Assembly: GCF_001522545.3 (NCBI RefSeq)
Contig: NC_031769.1
Span: 23,483,617-23,547,616, forward strand
Direction: 5' to 3'
Length of the DNA: 64,000 nt
Source of the DNA: Parus major
Lineage: Eukaryota; Chordata; Aves; Passeriformes; Paridae
Positions 22,502 to 34,471 of the stretch are shown one piece after another. How positions within the stretch are numbered: the stretch's first letter is position 1; every line of letters begins with the position of its first letter. The notes under the pieces are model-generated. The model saw only the letters and a program-made list of their open reading frames with translations. It did no database searches and was not told where the DNA came from. Position numbers and translations under genes: made by a program.

Positions 22502-25500
22502 AGCACACTTTTTGTTGGTAAAATCTCTATTTTGCATTAAAGTAATCATGGACAAATTACTTGTTTCAGTGACTTTAAGAGCCCGTAATTAATTCAGGGA
22601 AACCTTCCACGTCCTTTTAAACTAAAGAGCTAGCTTGCAGTTTTAAGTCATGAACAACAAAAGTTCACCAAAAACATGGGTGTTTTAATAACTCTCAAGT
22701 GAGTTTTTATGCTTTGTAAGCAGTTTTCTAACATATATGAAAGTTGTTATTTGGCTTTATGCTGGAACTGCTCAAACCTGATTTAAAGTTTACTGACATC
22801 AGCAGGAATCTTTTCTCTGACTCCAGTAGCTTTCAGATTACAGTGGGTACTTCTGCAGGAATAATGGGACCACTCAATGCCAAAAAGCAATGAGACCTCA
22901 CCAGGTGAAGAATGAAGACCATAGTTCTGGACAGGGAACAAATTATGCTAAGAAAGGTACCACAGCTGTCAAAAAGAGACCTTAGCTGACTGGTATTTCC
23001 CAGGTGTGGGAAAAGAAAAATACCAGAGGCTTCTGATATTACCCATGAAACCTATTTAACAATGGACATACAGAAATGCACAGAACCTTTATTGCATGGA
23101 CACTTTTTGAGGTTTCTGGTTTTTACTGATACCAAAGAAACTAAAGCAAACTAGTCAAATTAACTTAATTAATTAATAAAGAATACACTCATAGGAAGGA
23201 TTTATTATCTTATTTGTCCTATAAAATTAATTATGTGCAGTCAATAAAACTGTAACCATAGTGCTGTCATGAGCAGCAAAAGAAAACAGAGCAACCCATG
23301 AGTGAAGCAGTTTTAGTAATTGCAGATTTGAAGTACATTTCTTTCTGATTATGTTTGAATACACAAACTACTATGCAGTAAATTTAGAGTTTAAGTATGA
23401 TGTCACAATCTTTCTTCTCTTTTATAGAGAATTATCCAATTCAGCACCAATATAAAAGGAAGAACAAATATTACTCTCTTCAATGAGATCATCATGAACA
23501 TCAAAATATGATTAAAGCATTACCTCCTGAATTAATTTTAAAGGAATGCAATAGATTAGACATAAGAATCATTCCCAGTGCATTAGAATGGCTGCATACT
23601 TGAAACAGAAAGAGACAGGAAAAGCAAAAATTACCATTCCAATCCTTCTTCATCTCCATTGCCCATTATAGGATAGTATAGCAGTAGTATAACTGGAATT
23701 CAGCAGCACTGCATTTTGTCCTGTATAATTGCTAGAGGAAAGTATTTTATTTACACAGCTGTGATGTGTTTTGTAAACAGGTTGATTCTGACTTCTGAAA
23801 GCTCATGGAGAATTATTGCAAAGGAAAAAAAAAGAAAAGCTGACAAGCTCCCACGTGTTTGACTCCTTGCCATGTTTACAGATAAAACCATAAAATAATG
23901 TTTCTGTCTGTTTTTCTCTGGAAGGGGGCCAAAGCTATTTAAGGACAAGCAGCCCAACAGGTTCCTATCTGAGCACAGCTGCACCAACCACTGCTTTAAA
24001 GTCCCAAAGTACTATGACCAGTCCCAAAGAAGTAAGACCAGTTTCCCCTCTGGAATTAATAAAGCTCCTGTGTTAAAAGTAATCAAATACATTTTTTTTA
24101 AAAATAAGTGAAGTTCATTTACAAAGCAAAGGCAGCTTCTCCATCACTTTTTTAATGGCACTGGTATGACAGATACCGCTGCCATTACTTCTGCTGTCAA
24201 CACAGCTTCCAAGTGGAAAAGGAGAATTTTAATCTCAAGTTGCATTTGTTTTCCTCAGATAACCACATTCTTTATCAGAAATGCTTTCTCTCCATCATGC
24301 ATTATCAATAATCTTACACTAGACTTACCTCACAACAGCTTATGCACAAACAATGCTCTGATCCAACAAAATCCCCATTTATATTTGTTTAGCATATTGC
24401 ATCAGTGGAAAGTTTTAACTCGATCTGTTAGCTGAAGGTCTTTTGGACTGCTGAGTCACACACGATTAATTCTAACAATATTTTAATTTCCTTCATGATT
24501 AGGTAACTAATGATTTGAAATGAGATTGGGTGTTCTAAACTGAATCAGAATTAGCTTTTTTTTTTTTTATGAATTAATTATAATTGATTTATGAATGGGA
24601 CTCTCTAGGGCCTGACTTTGTAGTGTTTATTGATGAGGCTAAATTCCCATTGAAACCAATGAGCAATTTTCCCCAACAAGCATTGAAGGATCTGCCCTTA
24701 CGACATAGAAGTTATAACTAGCTCTAGCTTCTGATCCACTCTTAGGACTGCAATTACAAACACTCCAGAGCCATAATCCCCAAAATAAATTTTGCTAAGA
24801 ATTACACCTGAATTTCTGAGTCATGTGTACATGGAGTTATCTCAAGGGTTTTATGTCTTTCCATGACTAAAGTATTTTGCTAGCATAATAAACACAGAAA
24901 CCTGAGTTGGAAGTACTTGGGCAGTGTACTCCTGAAGTGTTCTCCATGAAAACAACTCTAGATACACTATACAGATGCAATTCAGTTTTCTTCCATAATA
25001 ATCATTCCTCTTTATCTTTGCCCTGTGATTTCTCAATGAGCTCTTACAGTCTAAATGAAGAAGCTGACTGTATTTGGAGGTCTAGGAAGGGATTAAATGT
25101 CACATAAATGCAATGTTTTGGTCTTTTTTTAAAGGGTGCTTCTCATTATTAAATAGAACTCTTTGTTTTTCTAGACCAAAAATACAAATGCTATTTTTCC
25201 CAACAAATAATTAAAAAAACCTTTAGTTTCATGTTGCAATGAAATATTTTGTGGTTTTCTTTTTTCCATTTTTAAAAAAATCAATATGTTGGCCTTTCAA
25301 GATCATCTTCTTTATAGACTTGTGTCAAGAAGCAAATACCTCAAAAATGAACATATTTTAGAACAATTTTGCTGAGATAATTCCATATTGCTTTTTAAAG
25401 CAATTTGGTAAATATTTTTAATGAAAAATCTAACCAGAAGTGCCTCCATGTCTAACATTACAACTTGAGAACAATTTAAGAAGGCAGTTCATTAGATATT

Positions 25501-26098
25501 AGTACATGTTCCTTTTTTAAGCAGCTGTTGTATTAAATCTGCACATGAGTTATCGCACCTGTCATCTCCTGATGTCATGAAGTTACTATGTAAGAATTTG
25601 CATGGGCTTTTCTCTGCTGGCATCAGTGAGAATTGAATCAGCCATGAAGCCTCAGCCAGTGCTGAGGTTGAATAGACTGAGCCCTCATGTCTGGACACCA
25701 CTTCAATTTGAGTTTCAAAGCTTTCATAGGATTTTGCCAGGAGAGAGACAGGGTTTTCACCAATATTTCCTAAAGGTATGTCAAAACGTTTTAGGAAAAG
25801 ATGGAATACCTACTAGTTCCTTGCAATTTCTATTTCAATAGTGACCTTGAAAACCAATTTAGGAAAGAGAAGTATCTCCCTATTGAAAGGGAATGAATGA
25901 AGAAAATACCTGAAACTGGACAAGAATAATTTTATGAACTGTCTGTGTCAATATTTTGTGTAAAATAAGAATCTTCTAGAATCTTCTATGAGAAATTAAC
26001 ATTTTTCCTGCTGTTTATTCTGTAATCAAGTATTTTTCATTGTTTTCAGAAAAGCAGAGTTATTGTTCCTCATTTCTATAGAAACACCCATATATCAC
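22497..26098. other. AT-rich noncoding stretch, nothing recognised
   Basis: There are only short ORFs without coding character. A T-run at 24557-24569 and a 10-bp head-to-tail duplication (AGAATCTTCT twice) at 25968-25987 are the only small structures noted. Confidence 0.6.
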
Positions 26099-26267
26099 AT
26101 AGTAGTAGCTGTGCAAGCACTGCTAAAGTGGTAATTTTCTGACAATGCTACAGTCTCAAACCCAGTAATACTCTAGATGTGTATAAGAGAATAGTAGTAG
26201 ATAGCTGTGCAAGCACTGCTAAAGTGGTAATTTTCTGACAATGCTACAGTCTCAAACCCAGTAATAC
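26099..26267. repeat. Recent local duplication, 65 bp identical
   Basis: Positions 26107-26171 and 26203-26267 are identical over 65 bp. Both copies are preceded by ATAGTAGTAG; the second has four extra bases (ATAG) after it. About 19 unrelated bases separate the copies. The lack of substitutions points to a recent event or a variable-copy locus. Confidence 0.95.
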
Positions 26268-29200
26268 ATTTAAAGATACATTCTTATATTCTCTGATAGA
26301 AACAATCTTTTATCACATCAAAAAATATAATCTAGAAAATCTTCTGAAATATTCCAGGAAACTGCAAAGATCAGTCCACAAATGTTTCAGTTTTGTGTTG
26401 GTACTGTTGTTTTTGGAGGCATGACTCTCTGAAGACATGTAATAATCCTTTCTTGTATCCCTCTGGATGATGCTGATTGACTCCTTGTACCAAGTGATGC
26501 ACACACAGAAAAGTATTTTGTGTCTTGTGGAAGAAAGAGATTAAGTTTTATGCTCTTTTCCCTAACAGATCAGAGACTACCCCCAAGTAAAACAAAGGAC
26601 CTGGCTACAGTCACCACTTCAAACCAGATTTTACCGGTTTCCCCTGTTAAATTAGTAGCACCATATTCTGTCTGAAACCAGTGGCACTTGTACAAAGAGA
26701 CACTGCTCAGTAAGTACTCTGGGATCCAGAAAAACCACAATTAAATCTCTCAGGTGTGCCAACATCAACCAGAGCTCCCCTGACTGCAACCACATCCCCA
26801 GGGAGTACAGACAGAGTGAACTGCAGCACTGAGGACACGAGTTTGCCTTTCCTAAATGTGCTGGGATCCCCCAACACTTACCCAGAATGAATTAAAAACT
26901 CTGCTGCTGATGAACTACCCACCTCACTGCAGCTGAGGGTTCATTCAGGTGAGCTTTATTTACCATCCAGTTTCTGGCAGAGACAGGGCTGTGCTGGCTG
27001 GTTTCTCCACACTAATGTACAGTTGTGCAGTCCCCTGTAACCATTAAATGCCACTTGCCAAGAGCTGTTTGTCTTGCAGTTGTAACAGTACTCTCCTGGC
27101 TGTGACACAGGACCTCAGGAAACAGATGAAAAATCCCCAACAAGGGATTATAGTGACTCGTATTCTCTGTAAAGTAGAACACAAATTCAGCATATGGTGG
27201 CACCCCTTGCCATTTAAAAAAATCCCTCGTCCCAAGTATCTATGGCAAACTGATAAATACCAAGTACGTCCCCACTACTGAGAATGGCTGTTTTCCTGGC
27301 CAACACATCAGGCATTGAACCAGGGATGGTGAAGGCCAAGAAAATGAACATAAGCTTAAAAATTATTTGAGTAGTAAATTGTGAAAATTAATACCTGGCA
27401 CAGAGTGAGCTCTGCAAACGTCAGAAAAGCATTTCAGGAACTCTGACAAGGATCCTACTTAGATGCCATATAGCTTGAGGAAGCTTGTTCCACACCTACA
27501 GTTTTTCCCTAAAAAAAACATTATTATGCTTTCTGTCACAAGATGAAAGCAAGCCTCCAGTATCTAGATGTCTTCTTTGCTCGGGTTTTGTGTGATTTAG
27601 ATATTATTCTGAGTACTGACATTTCAAATCTACAGCTTGAGTTGTGTTTTAATATTCGAAACATTCAAGGAAAAGTGTTGGGCTTTCTAATTCAAATGTT
27701 AATTTGGCTTTCTGAAAAGCACCAGGATGAATTCTGATCAGCACTTCTGCGTTAGTTTCAGAGCTGAGTTTTATAACAGTATGTAAAGATGAAAGAATTG
27801 ATCTAATGTAGAAACTACTAGCTGATTCAGAAGGTTAGTATTACAATGGGTAAGTTATCTATGAAAAAATTTACTTTTTCAATCTTGCACTGGTCTGCAA
27901 AATCAGATCTCAGTAAAAGCATGAATAAAGCACATTTTCCCAGTGGTCTGTTGAGTAAAGCTGGCTGAAGAGTAGCATTTCTGATTTGTGAAAAAGTTTT
28001 GTGGGAAGCAGGGAGGGTTATTTGGTTTTACCCCGAATCAAACAAAAAAAATCATTTTTTAAAAAAAATTTCCCACGAACTGGAAACAGAGAGAATATTT
28101 CATTCTGCCAATCCCAGCACATGAAACTTCCTCCAGGAAATAACCTCACTGCACGCAGCAGCTGCTGGGTGAAATCAGCATTCCTGCTACTTTCACGCTT
28201 GCTGATCACCCACCTTGCTTTCCCCAGCAGCTGCCAGGGCGCCCCAGCCCCGCCGCCCTGGCTCCCCACTCACAGCCCTGCAGCTACACCCAGCCATTCC
28301 TCCACAACTGGCCACAAATCCCTCCTTTCCACAGCTTTCAGGCTCCAGCCTATGGAGACAGAGCCTGCCAAGACTCCCAGCACTACCACAGAAAGTTGGG
28401 AAACCCTGGAGCATGGGGCTTTCTTTGGGCCTTGGCTATTGGGAGTCCTGGTTCACCAGTACACCAGACTGAACCTTTATTTAACATATATATTTGCAGA
28501 AAAACATTTTGATTTTGGGGAAAAAAATATTAGTTCCCAGGTCTCTGGTGTGCACAAGTCATTCCTCTTTAGAATACGAAACCTGAGAAACTGTAAGTGG
28601 CAGGCCCACCTCTCTGTCTCACCATGTCCTCATTTTCCCTGGAGGCAGGTATCCATATGGACACAGAGAAGAGAAATGGATCCTCATTAGTGTTGCCTTA
28701 CGAGTGAAACAGGCTCCCACTAAAGGCAATGTTTTTTGTAAGGTTCCAGAGTATGAATTATTCCAGCATGGAAAAATCTGCCTTTCCTAAGCTTATGACA
28801 AAAATACTACCAGTGCAGTCCTTGATTTAGAATCATAAACTGTTGTATTTCATGGGATGCTCAAGACTGACTTCAGATTAATATTAGCAAGATGCATTTA
28901 AAATTATTTACACATACATATTGTAAAACAATACTACAGTTGTTCTTTTCTAAAGTACAGCTTACAGAAATAGAATATTATTAATGAAACTTCAGAATGA
29001 GCACAATACAAAATGTAGCACATTCAAGACACTGAGATTGCATTTATACTACAGATCCAAATAGCCCAAAATGGTTCCCTGGCACTAAGGCATGCAATAA
29101 TCCCCACACATACTATACAACTGTCTTCTCTTTGAAAACAGGGTGTCCTCATCCCAGCTGCCTATTGTGCACATCCCAGGCCCCAAACTCCATCCAGAGA

Positions 29201-30230
29201 TTCCTGGGAGAGCTCCAAATCAGCTGAGGAGAAGAGTGTGCCAGAGGCTTCTCCAACAGTTTTGAAGTATGGCAATATTGCTGTGATTGGGAATGTAGCC
29301 TGAGAAATACACAGACATTTACAAAGCCTTTAAACTCTGAGTTACTTATTGGAGAGAACTGTATAAATACCACTCAAGTGTGCAATCTTTTTATGGTGTC
29401 AGAAAGGCACTGGAGTGTGGTATGTATAATCTGGGTCAGTCACTAATGAGGGTAAAGCCAAATGAGAGGCTTGTTTAAGTATGGCATGTAGACCAGGAGC
29501 CTTAATTCCAATTCTTCAGGATATTTCTGCCATAAAAAGGCAGTTACCCACAAAAGACTAGATGCATGCTAGAATGACAAGTCTTTAATCTGTATTCAAA
29601 TTTTTGGCCAAAGAAAAATAATTCTTTCATTAAACTGTTTTGGTATTCCATTGGAAAGTGTCATGATTGTATTAGGAAAGGCTTTTTTTTATTTTTTTTT
29701 TAGTGAGAACACATGGGGGAAAAGAATTGTCATATTATTTCAGCTGTTAAACTGAGATGACATACTTATGTCTGATTCCTTAGACAATTTTCTGTAGCTG
29801 CCTGAGCTGCTGTAGTTTCATATGAGCGGAGTCTGCATCCCTCCATCCACATTTTCCTCTATCAGCTAATTAATACTATTTAACAAATGATTAAAAAATA
29901 TTGTAGATTCAATTAAAAATGCCTTGTATCTGCCTAACATTTCTTATTTGGGATACTTTTGAAATTTTTCTCCCTATAAACTTCTGGTTATATTCTAAAT
30001 TAACAAAATTTTCCACAACAGAAATCAATTGTTGCACTTCTTTACCATTTTTCTTATTCCTCAGATGAAACCAAAAATGGAAATTAACACACCTCAAAAT
30101 TATTGATTCTATTGTGACACTATACATTGTTTAAAATCATTATTTATAATTATAGCAATCACAGTTTAGAGAAGTCACATAATGTTTATATTTTCAGCCC
30201 AAATGATTTTTCTTTTTGAATACTAAACTA
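26268..30230. other. Noncoding stretch with a small GC-rich patch
   Basis: A GC-richer patch lies at 28200-28440, inside a plus-strand ORF running from 28001 (GTG) to 28690. That ORF encodes a hydrophobic Leu-rich stretch followed by Pro/Ser/Thr-rich sequence, but it starts without an ATG and has no recognised domain, so I do not call it a gene. The rest is AT-rich with short ORFs only. Confidence 0.5.
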
Positions 30231-30320
30231 TTAACTAGTACAGAAGTACTACTGTGAAGTTTTCCCACATAAAGATTAACTAGTACAGAAATACTACTGT
30301 GAAGTTTTCCCAAATAAAGA
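30231..30320. repeat. 45-bp tandem duplication, two copies
   Basis: Units 30231-30275 and 30276-30320 lie directly head to tail and differ at two positions (a G/A and a C/A change). Both begin TTAACTAGTACAGAA. This is a simple local duplication, somewhat older than the one near 26.1 kb. Confidence 0.95.
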
Positions 30321-33300
30321 TGCACAGATCATTTGGAGGACAGACAAGAAGACATCAGAATTGACCAAGGAGATAAAATTTTACTCACAGAACTTCCAAC
30401 AGTCTAGTAAGTGCATGGTCACAAGTCTTCTTTCACCACAAGGAATAACTGACAGGTTTAAGGTAATGAAATTATTTGTGTCAAGTGATAAAGGAAGTCA
30501 AATCTAAATCATGTTACTCCTAATCCCAATCAGATGTGCTGTCATCCAGTATATTCACTGTCTATGTAGTAGACAAAGGTTGTAAGGAAGACAAACAACT
30601 GCACACATTTAGCTCGTCATTAATGACAATTTTACTGGACTGTATGAGATGAAATTCATCAATATAACTTCTTTGCTCTGCAGTTTCACAGCAAAGACTT
30701 GTTTCATGAGCAAAGACTTGTACAGGAGCCTTTTTGTCTGTGCTGCCCACGACCCATGCATTTAAAAAAAAAAATGGAAAGAAAAATATTTAATTGTGGA
30801 AAATTTAACGTTGCAGTTTTAATTATGAAGATATGTCAATTGATACCACTATGTACAGTGCAAATCTTTCACAATGCCTGCAGACTCTTTCAGTATTCTT
30901 GTCAGATCAATATATACTTACATAATAAACACCAGGATAATTATAAGGGACACAAGCTTTACACTAGTAGTAGTTGTCATTAGAGAAATACAAGTTATAG
31001 GGCCTCTTGATACCAAAACAATATTACACTCAGTACAAAATGTCAAACATTTTGCTACCTATTCCCTAGACAATTATCTTAAAATCAGGGTGCATTTGAT
31101 ATTATGAACTTATTAATTTTGCCTTCCTGTGTAGTATATTCTCCTTATACAGTTTCTTTTCATCCTATAATGGGATTTTAGGAAACTACTGCCACAATCT
31201 GCTAATGCTGCTTCAAAAAATTAGTTTGCAATCAAACACTCAGTCAAACCCAAGTGCAAATGCTACTACTGAGAAGTCTCTATCACAGTCACAATAAATT
31301 TAACCAGCAGAGTTTTCTGTGGAAAAAGTTGTTCTTATCATCAAACTGAAAATGAAGAATTCTGTCAAGCTAGCAGGAAGTATAGCTACAATTCTAAATG
31401 TGATGATTACTTCTTCAGACAGTTGTATGCAGAACTGCTTAAACGGCACCATTGCTTCTCTGTGTCATAAATATTGATGAAAACTTGAGAATTTTGAGAT
31501 TTTTTTTTCTATATAGCCATTACACTAACAATCAACATTATATCTCAACATTAAATATGCTTAGACAGTCTTGATCTGGAATTCTGAACTGCTTATCCCC
31601 TATTTTACTGCATAATATTAATTCAATAAATTGTCAATAAATTGTATTTAAGGCTAAGTTTTGATACACCATCAAAAGGAAATTTTGGGTAATATGAAAT
31701 GTTTTCATTCTAATTATACCGATTAAAAACTGATCAGGCTCCCACTTCATACTTGCAATAATAACAAAATCATATTTTTCAAGGCTGAGGATATCCTAAG
31801 TAGTGCAGAAATATGTAGTAACATTTTCAGAAAAGAGTTCACTCAAAAATCTACGTGTGAAAAAAGTCACTACAGCAAAATTGTTCTCCAGGTTTGTTGT
31901 TTTGATTTGTGTTTTTGGTAAAAATTATCATCAGAGTCATGTCCCTGTAGGTGTGACAGTGCAGCTTACAACAAAGCACCACTGAAACATTCAAAGCATA
32001 TTTTTGTTATTTTATTAAAATTTATCCTAAGAAGTTAATGTCAATCTGATCTGTAATTAGACTGCAGTAACCAACAAAAATTGTGGGACTGTAATGCTTT
32101 ATATCACAAGAATAAAATGCAGTATAGATGCAATACAACGCTTTACAATGGAGCTAAAAAAATAAAAGAATAAAGGAAAAGCAGACTACAAGGGAGAGAA
32201 TGGAGTCCATAAAATACAAGCTACACATGGATATTAGGAGTCCATAGAAGGAAGAGGAACTATTCATGTAGGCATGAACATGCGTATAACATATAGGCAG
32301 GGATGACAGGATATAAAGGGATAGTGCTACAGGGCCACAGACTGGCCCTCAAATAAAGGACCAGTTGGTCATATGGAAGGTGACCTGTTTACACACATCC
32401 CTTCATTTCTGAATAACACTGTCTTTTTGAAATGGAAAGAAAGCCCACTGTGTTGAGTTGCACCAGAGTCTCTTGTTGGGATGATCTGGTGCAAGACCTG
32501 GTTTGTACTCTTGGTCAGCAAAGGAGCACTAGGGCTCAAGACTTACCAGCCAATTTAAGAACACCTTTATGACAAAACACAGAGCAGTTCCCTTGCCTAG
32601 ATAAGAAAACTTAGTCCCTTCTACATAAGCAGGAAGGTCCAAACTTAGACTGACAGAAGTTTTCAGAAAGGCTGACTTCAAGAGGATAGTTATAATTTCT
32701 ACAAATTTTACTCAAGGAGTACTTTTGGTACTACTGCATATCATTTAAACACAACTGCAAAGTGATGCAGAAATGCTCAGGCTGTTTCTAATGGAGATTT
32801 AGATGTGAACAGGTTGTTATTAATTAAGACTCAATTACAACCCAACACCCAAAACAGATGCCAGAAATAGAGCAGAACTTCCTTTCTGATCAGGAACCAG
32901 TCTGACTTTTATTGCTTCAGTGACTGATTCATCAAGAACTGCATGCGTTAATATGATGGCATACAAGAAGATCTCTTGATCCAACTGAAAACTGAAGCAC
33001 AGAAGGGGAAGAAGTTCCCTTCCCCCAGTGCAGCCACAAACAGCTACTGCTTGTGGGTTGATCAAGCCTTCCTTCTGCACACAAATTAAACAGGCACTTT
33101 TGATTTCAGGTTTTTATGTCACAATAATTATTACCTTTTCCATGAACGAATTTTAACTAAAAGAGAATCTGCACACATTTCCCCGTGTGATCTACAATAA
33201 AAACTATCTTCCCTTGCAGGACTTCACAGACCTCATTTTCCTTCATTTCTGAGATCTGAGATCTACATTACAACCCTGTTTTCAATATCAAAACCCAGTT

Positions 33301-33845
33301 CTGCTCCTCCTCAGAAGCCCATTTTACCCCACATCAGTTGTTTACATGAAAAGAACTAATACTAGGAAACTAATATATTTTTAGCTGACTTTAATGTGAC
33401 TTCACAGCTGGAAAAAAGGACAGCTTGTTCCATGAGAATGCCACAGAGTACTCCATGGACACCTTGGAAAGTACTGGTAGAGCTTTAAATAACCTTGTCC
33501 AGCTAGACATGTTTTCCAGGAACCTTTGCCACATTCCGAGCTCCAATCGACCTTCACATGCCATGTAATTTTGATTGCAATGTGATTGTAACAGCTCCCA
33601 TACACTCAGAACTGAGCTGTCAGCAAGAAGCAGCTCCCACATCACAAGGGGGAGACAACCCCAGCCAGCAGAAGCAGTGGGATGTACTGCAGGCTATCCA
33701 TTGTAGGGATGCAAGGAAATGCAGAAAACATAATAAGAATCATGCACTTAATCATCCCCTAAATAGAATAAAAATAATATGTTTACAGTTCTTCACAGCT
33801 AAAAGTACATACAATATTTTCATTGACCAATTGTGTTAATGATAA
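30321..33845. other. AT-rich noncoding stretch, nothing recognised
   Basis: There are only short ORFs without domain or splice support. An 11-bp tandem pair (TCAATAAATTG) lies at 31623-31644. Compositionally mixed sequence at 32830-33660 holds small overlapping ORFs on both strands that I regard as chance. Confidence 0.6.
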
Positions 33846-34047
33846 GGGAGTGAGAAACTGGAGCAAGTTTTTCAGAGGAGTTGTGGATGCCTCATCCCTG
33901 GAAGTGTTCAAGGCCAGGTTGGATGGAGCTCCTTCCAACAACCTGGTTTAGTGGAAGGTGTCCCTGCCCACGGCAGGGGGTTTGGAACTAGATGATCTTT
34001 AAGGTCCCTCCCAACCCAAATCTTCCTGTGATTCCATGATTCTGTAA
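33846..34047 (+). mobile_element. CR1 LINE 3'-end fragment, better preserved
   Basis: The block reads as the plus-strand CR1 terminus: GTTGTGGATGCCTCATCCCT, GAAGTGTTCAAGGCCAGGTT, then GGTGTCCCTGCCCACGGCAG, GATGATCTTTAAGGTCCCTC and the terminal GATTCCATGATTCTGT repeat. Divergence from the remembered consensus is lower than in the other copies, so this is probably a younger insertion. It keeps only about 200 bp and has no coding capacity. Confidence 0.95.
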
Positions 34048-34113
34048 CTTTAAGTCTCCAGACTGAAAGATCCTTTTCACTCAAGCCAAGAAACAGTGTT
34101 CTGGAGTTTATAG

Positions 34114-34462
34114 CAGCATTTCTCAACCTATGTTACACAAAGGACCACTTTACTCATTTGAAAAATACCTTCAGATCATCTTGATACTCTTTCATTCTCC
34201 TGTGAAAAAAAGCTGGAAATTTGCATTTTTCCCAGTTGATTTCTTCTATATGTGTGAGACTCTTGTATAGGGTTAACTGTTTTTTAAAGAGTTTGAGGAA
34301 CTGTGAGCCATAGCTTTCAATTAATTTAACAAACTCAGAAACAGTTATAAGCCTACAAAATAACTTTTGCAATGTCCCATAGCAATATACAACGTGCAAA
34401 CTACTAAAGCTATTGAAGTGAGGCCTTTGCAGATGACTCCTGATACCAAGTTGAGAAGTACA
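34114..34462. mobile_element. Possible old hAT-type DNA transposon remnant
   Basis: At about 34114 the sequence reads AGCATTTCTCAACC, resembling the TTCTCAA-containing ends of Charlie-type hAT transposons. About 340 bp later, CAAGTTGAGAAGTAC presents a partly matching reversed end (eight core bases agree). The minus ORF inside (34154-34471) is hydrophilic at its C-terminal half but resembles no transposase motif I can name. Support is weak and rests on the ends only. Confidence 0.15.
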
Positions 34463-34471
34463 AAAAGCCAA

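Noticed and set aside
22361..22592. ORFs with poly-Phe or poly-Lys runs
   Set aside because: They are translations of the T44 tract.
28001..28690. 229-codon plus ORF with a signal-peptide-like hydrophobic stretch
   Set aside because: It begins at GTG, not ATG, the hydrophobic stretch is internal, and no domain or splice context supports it.
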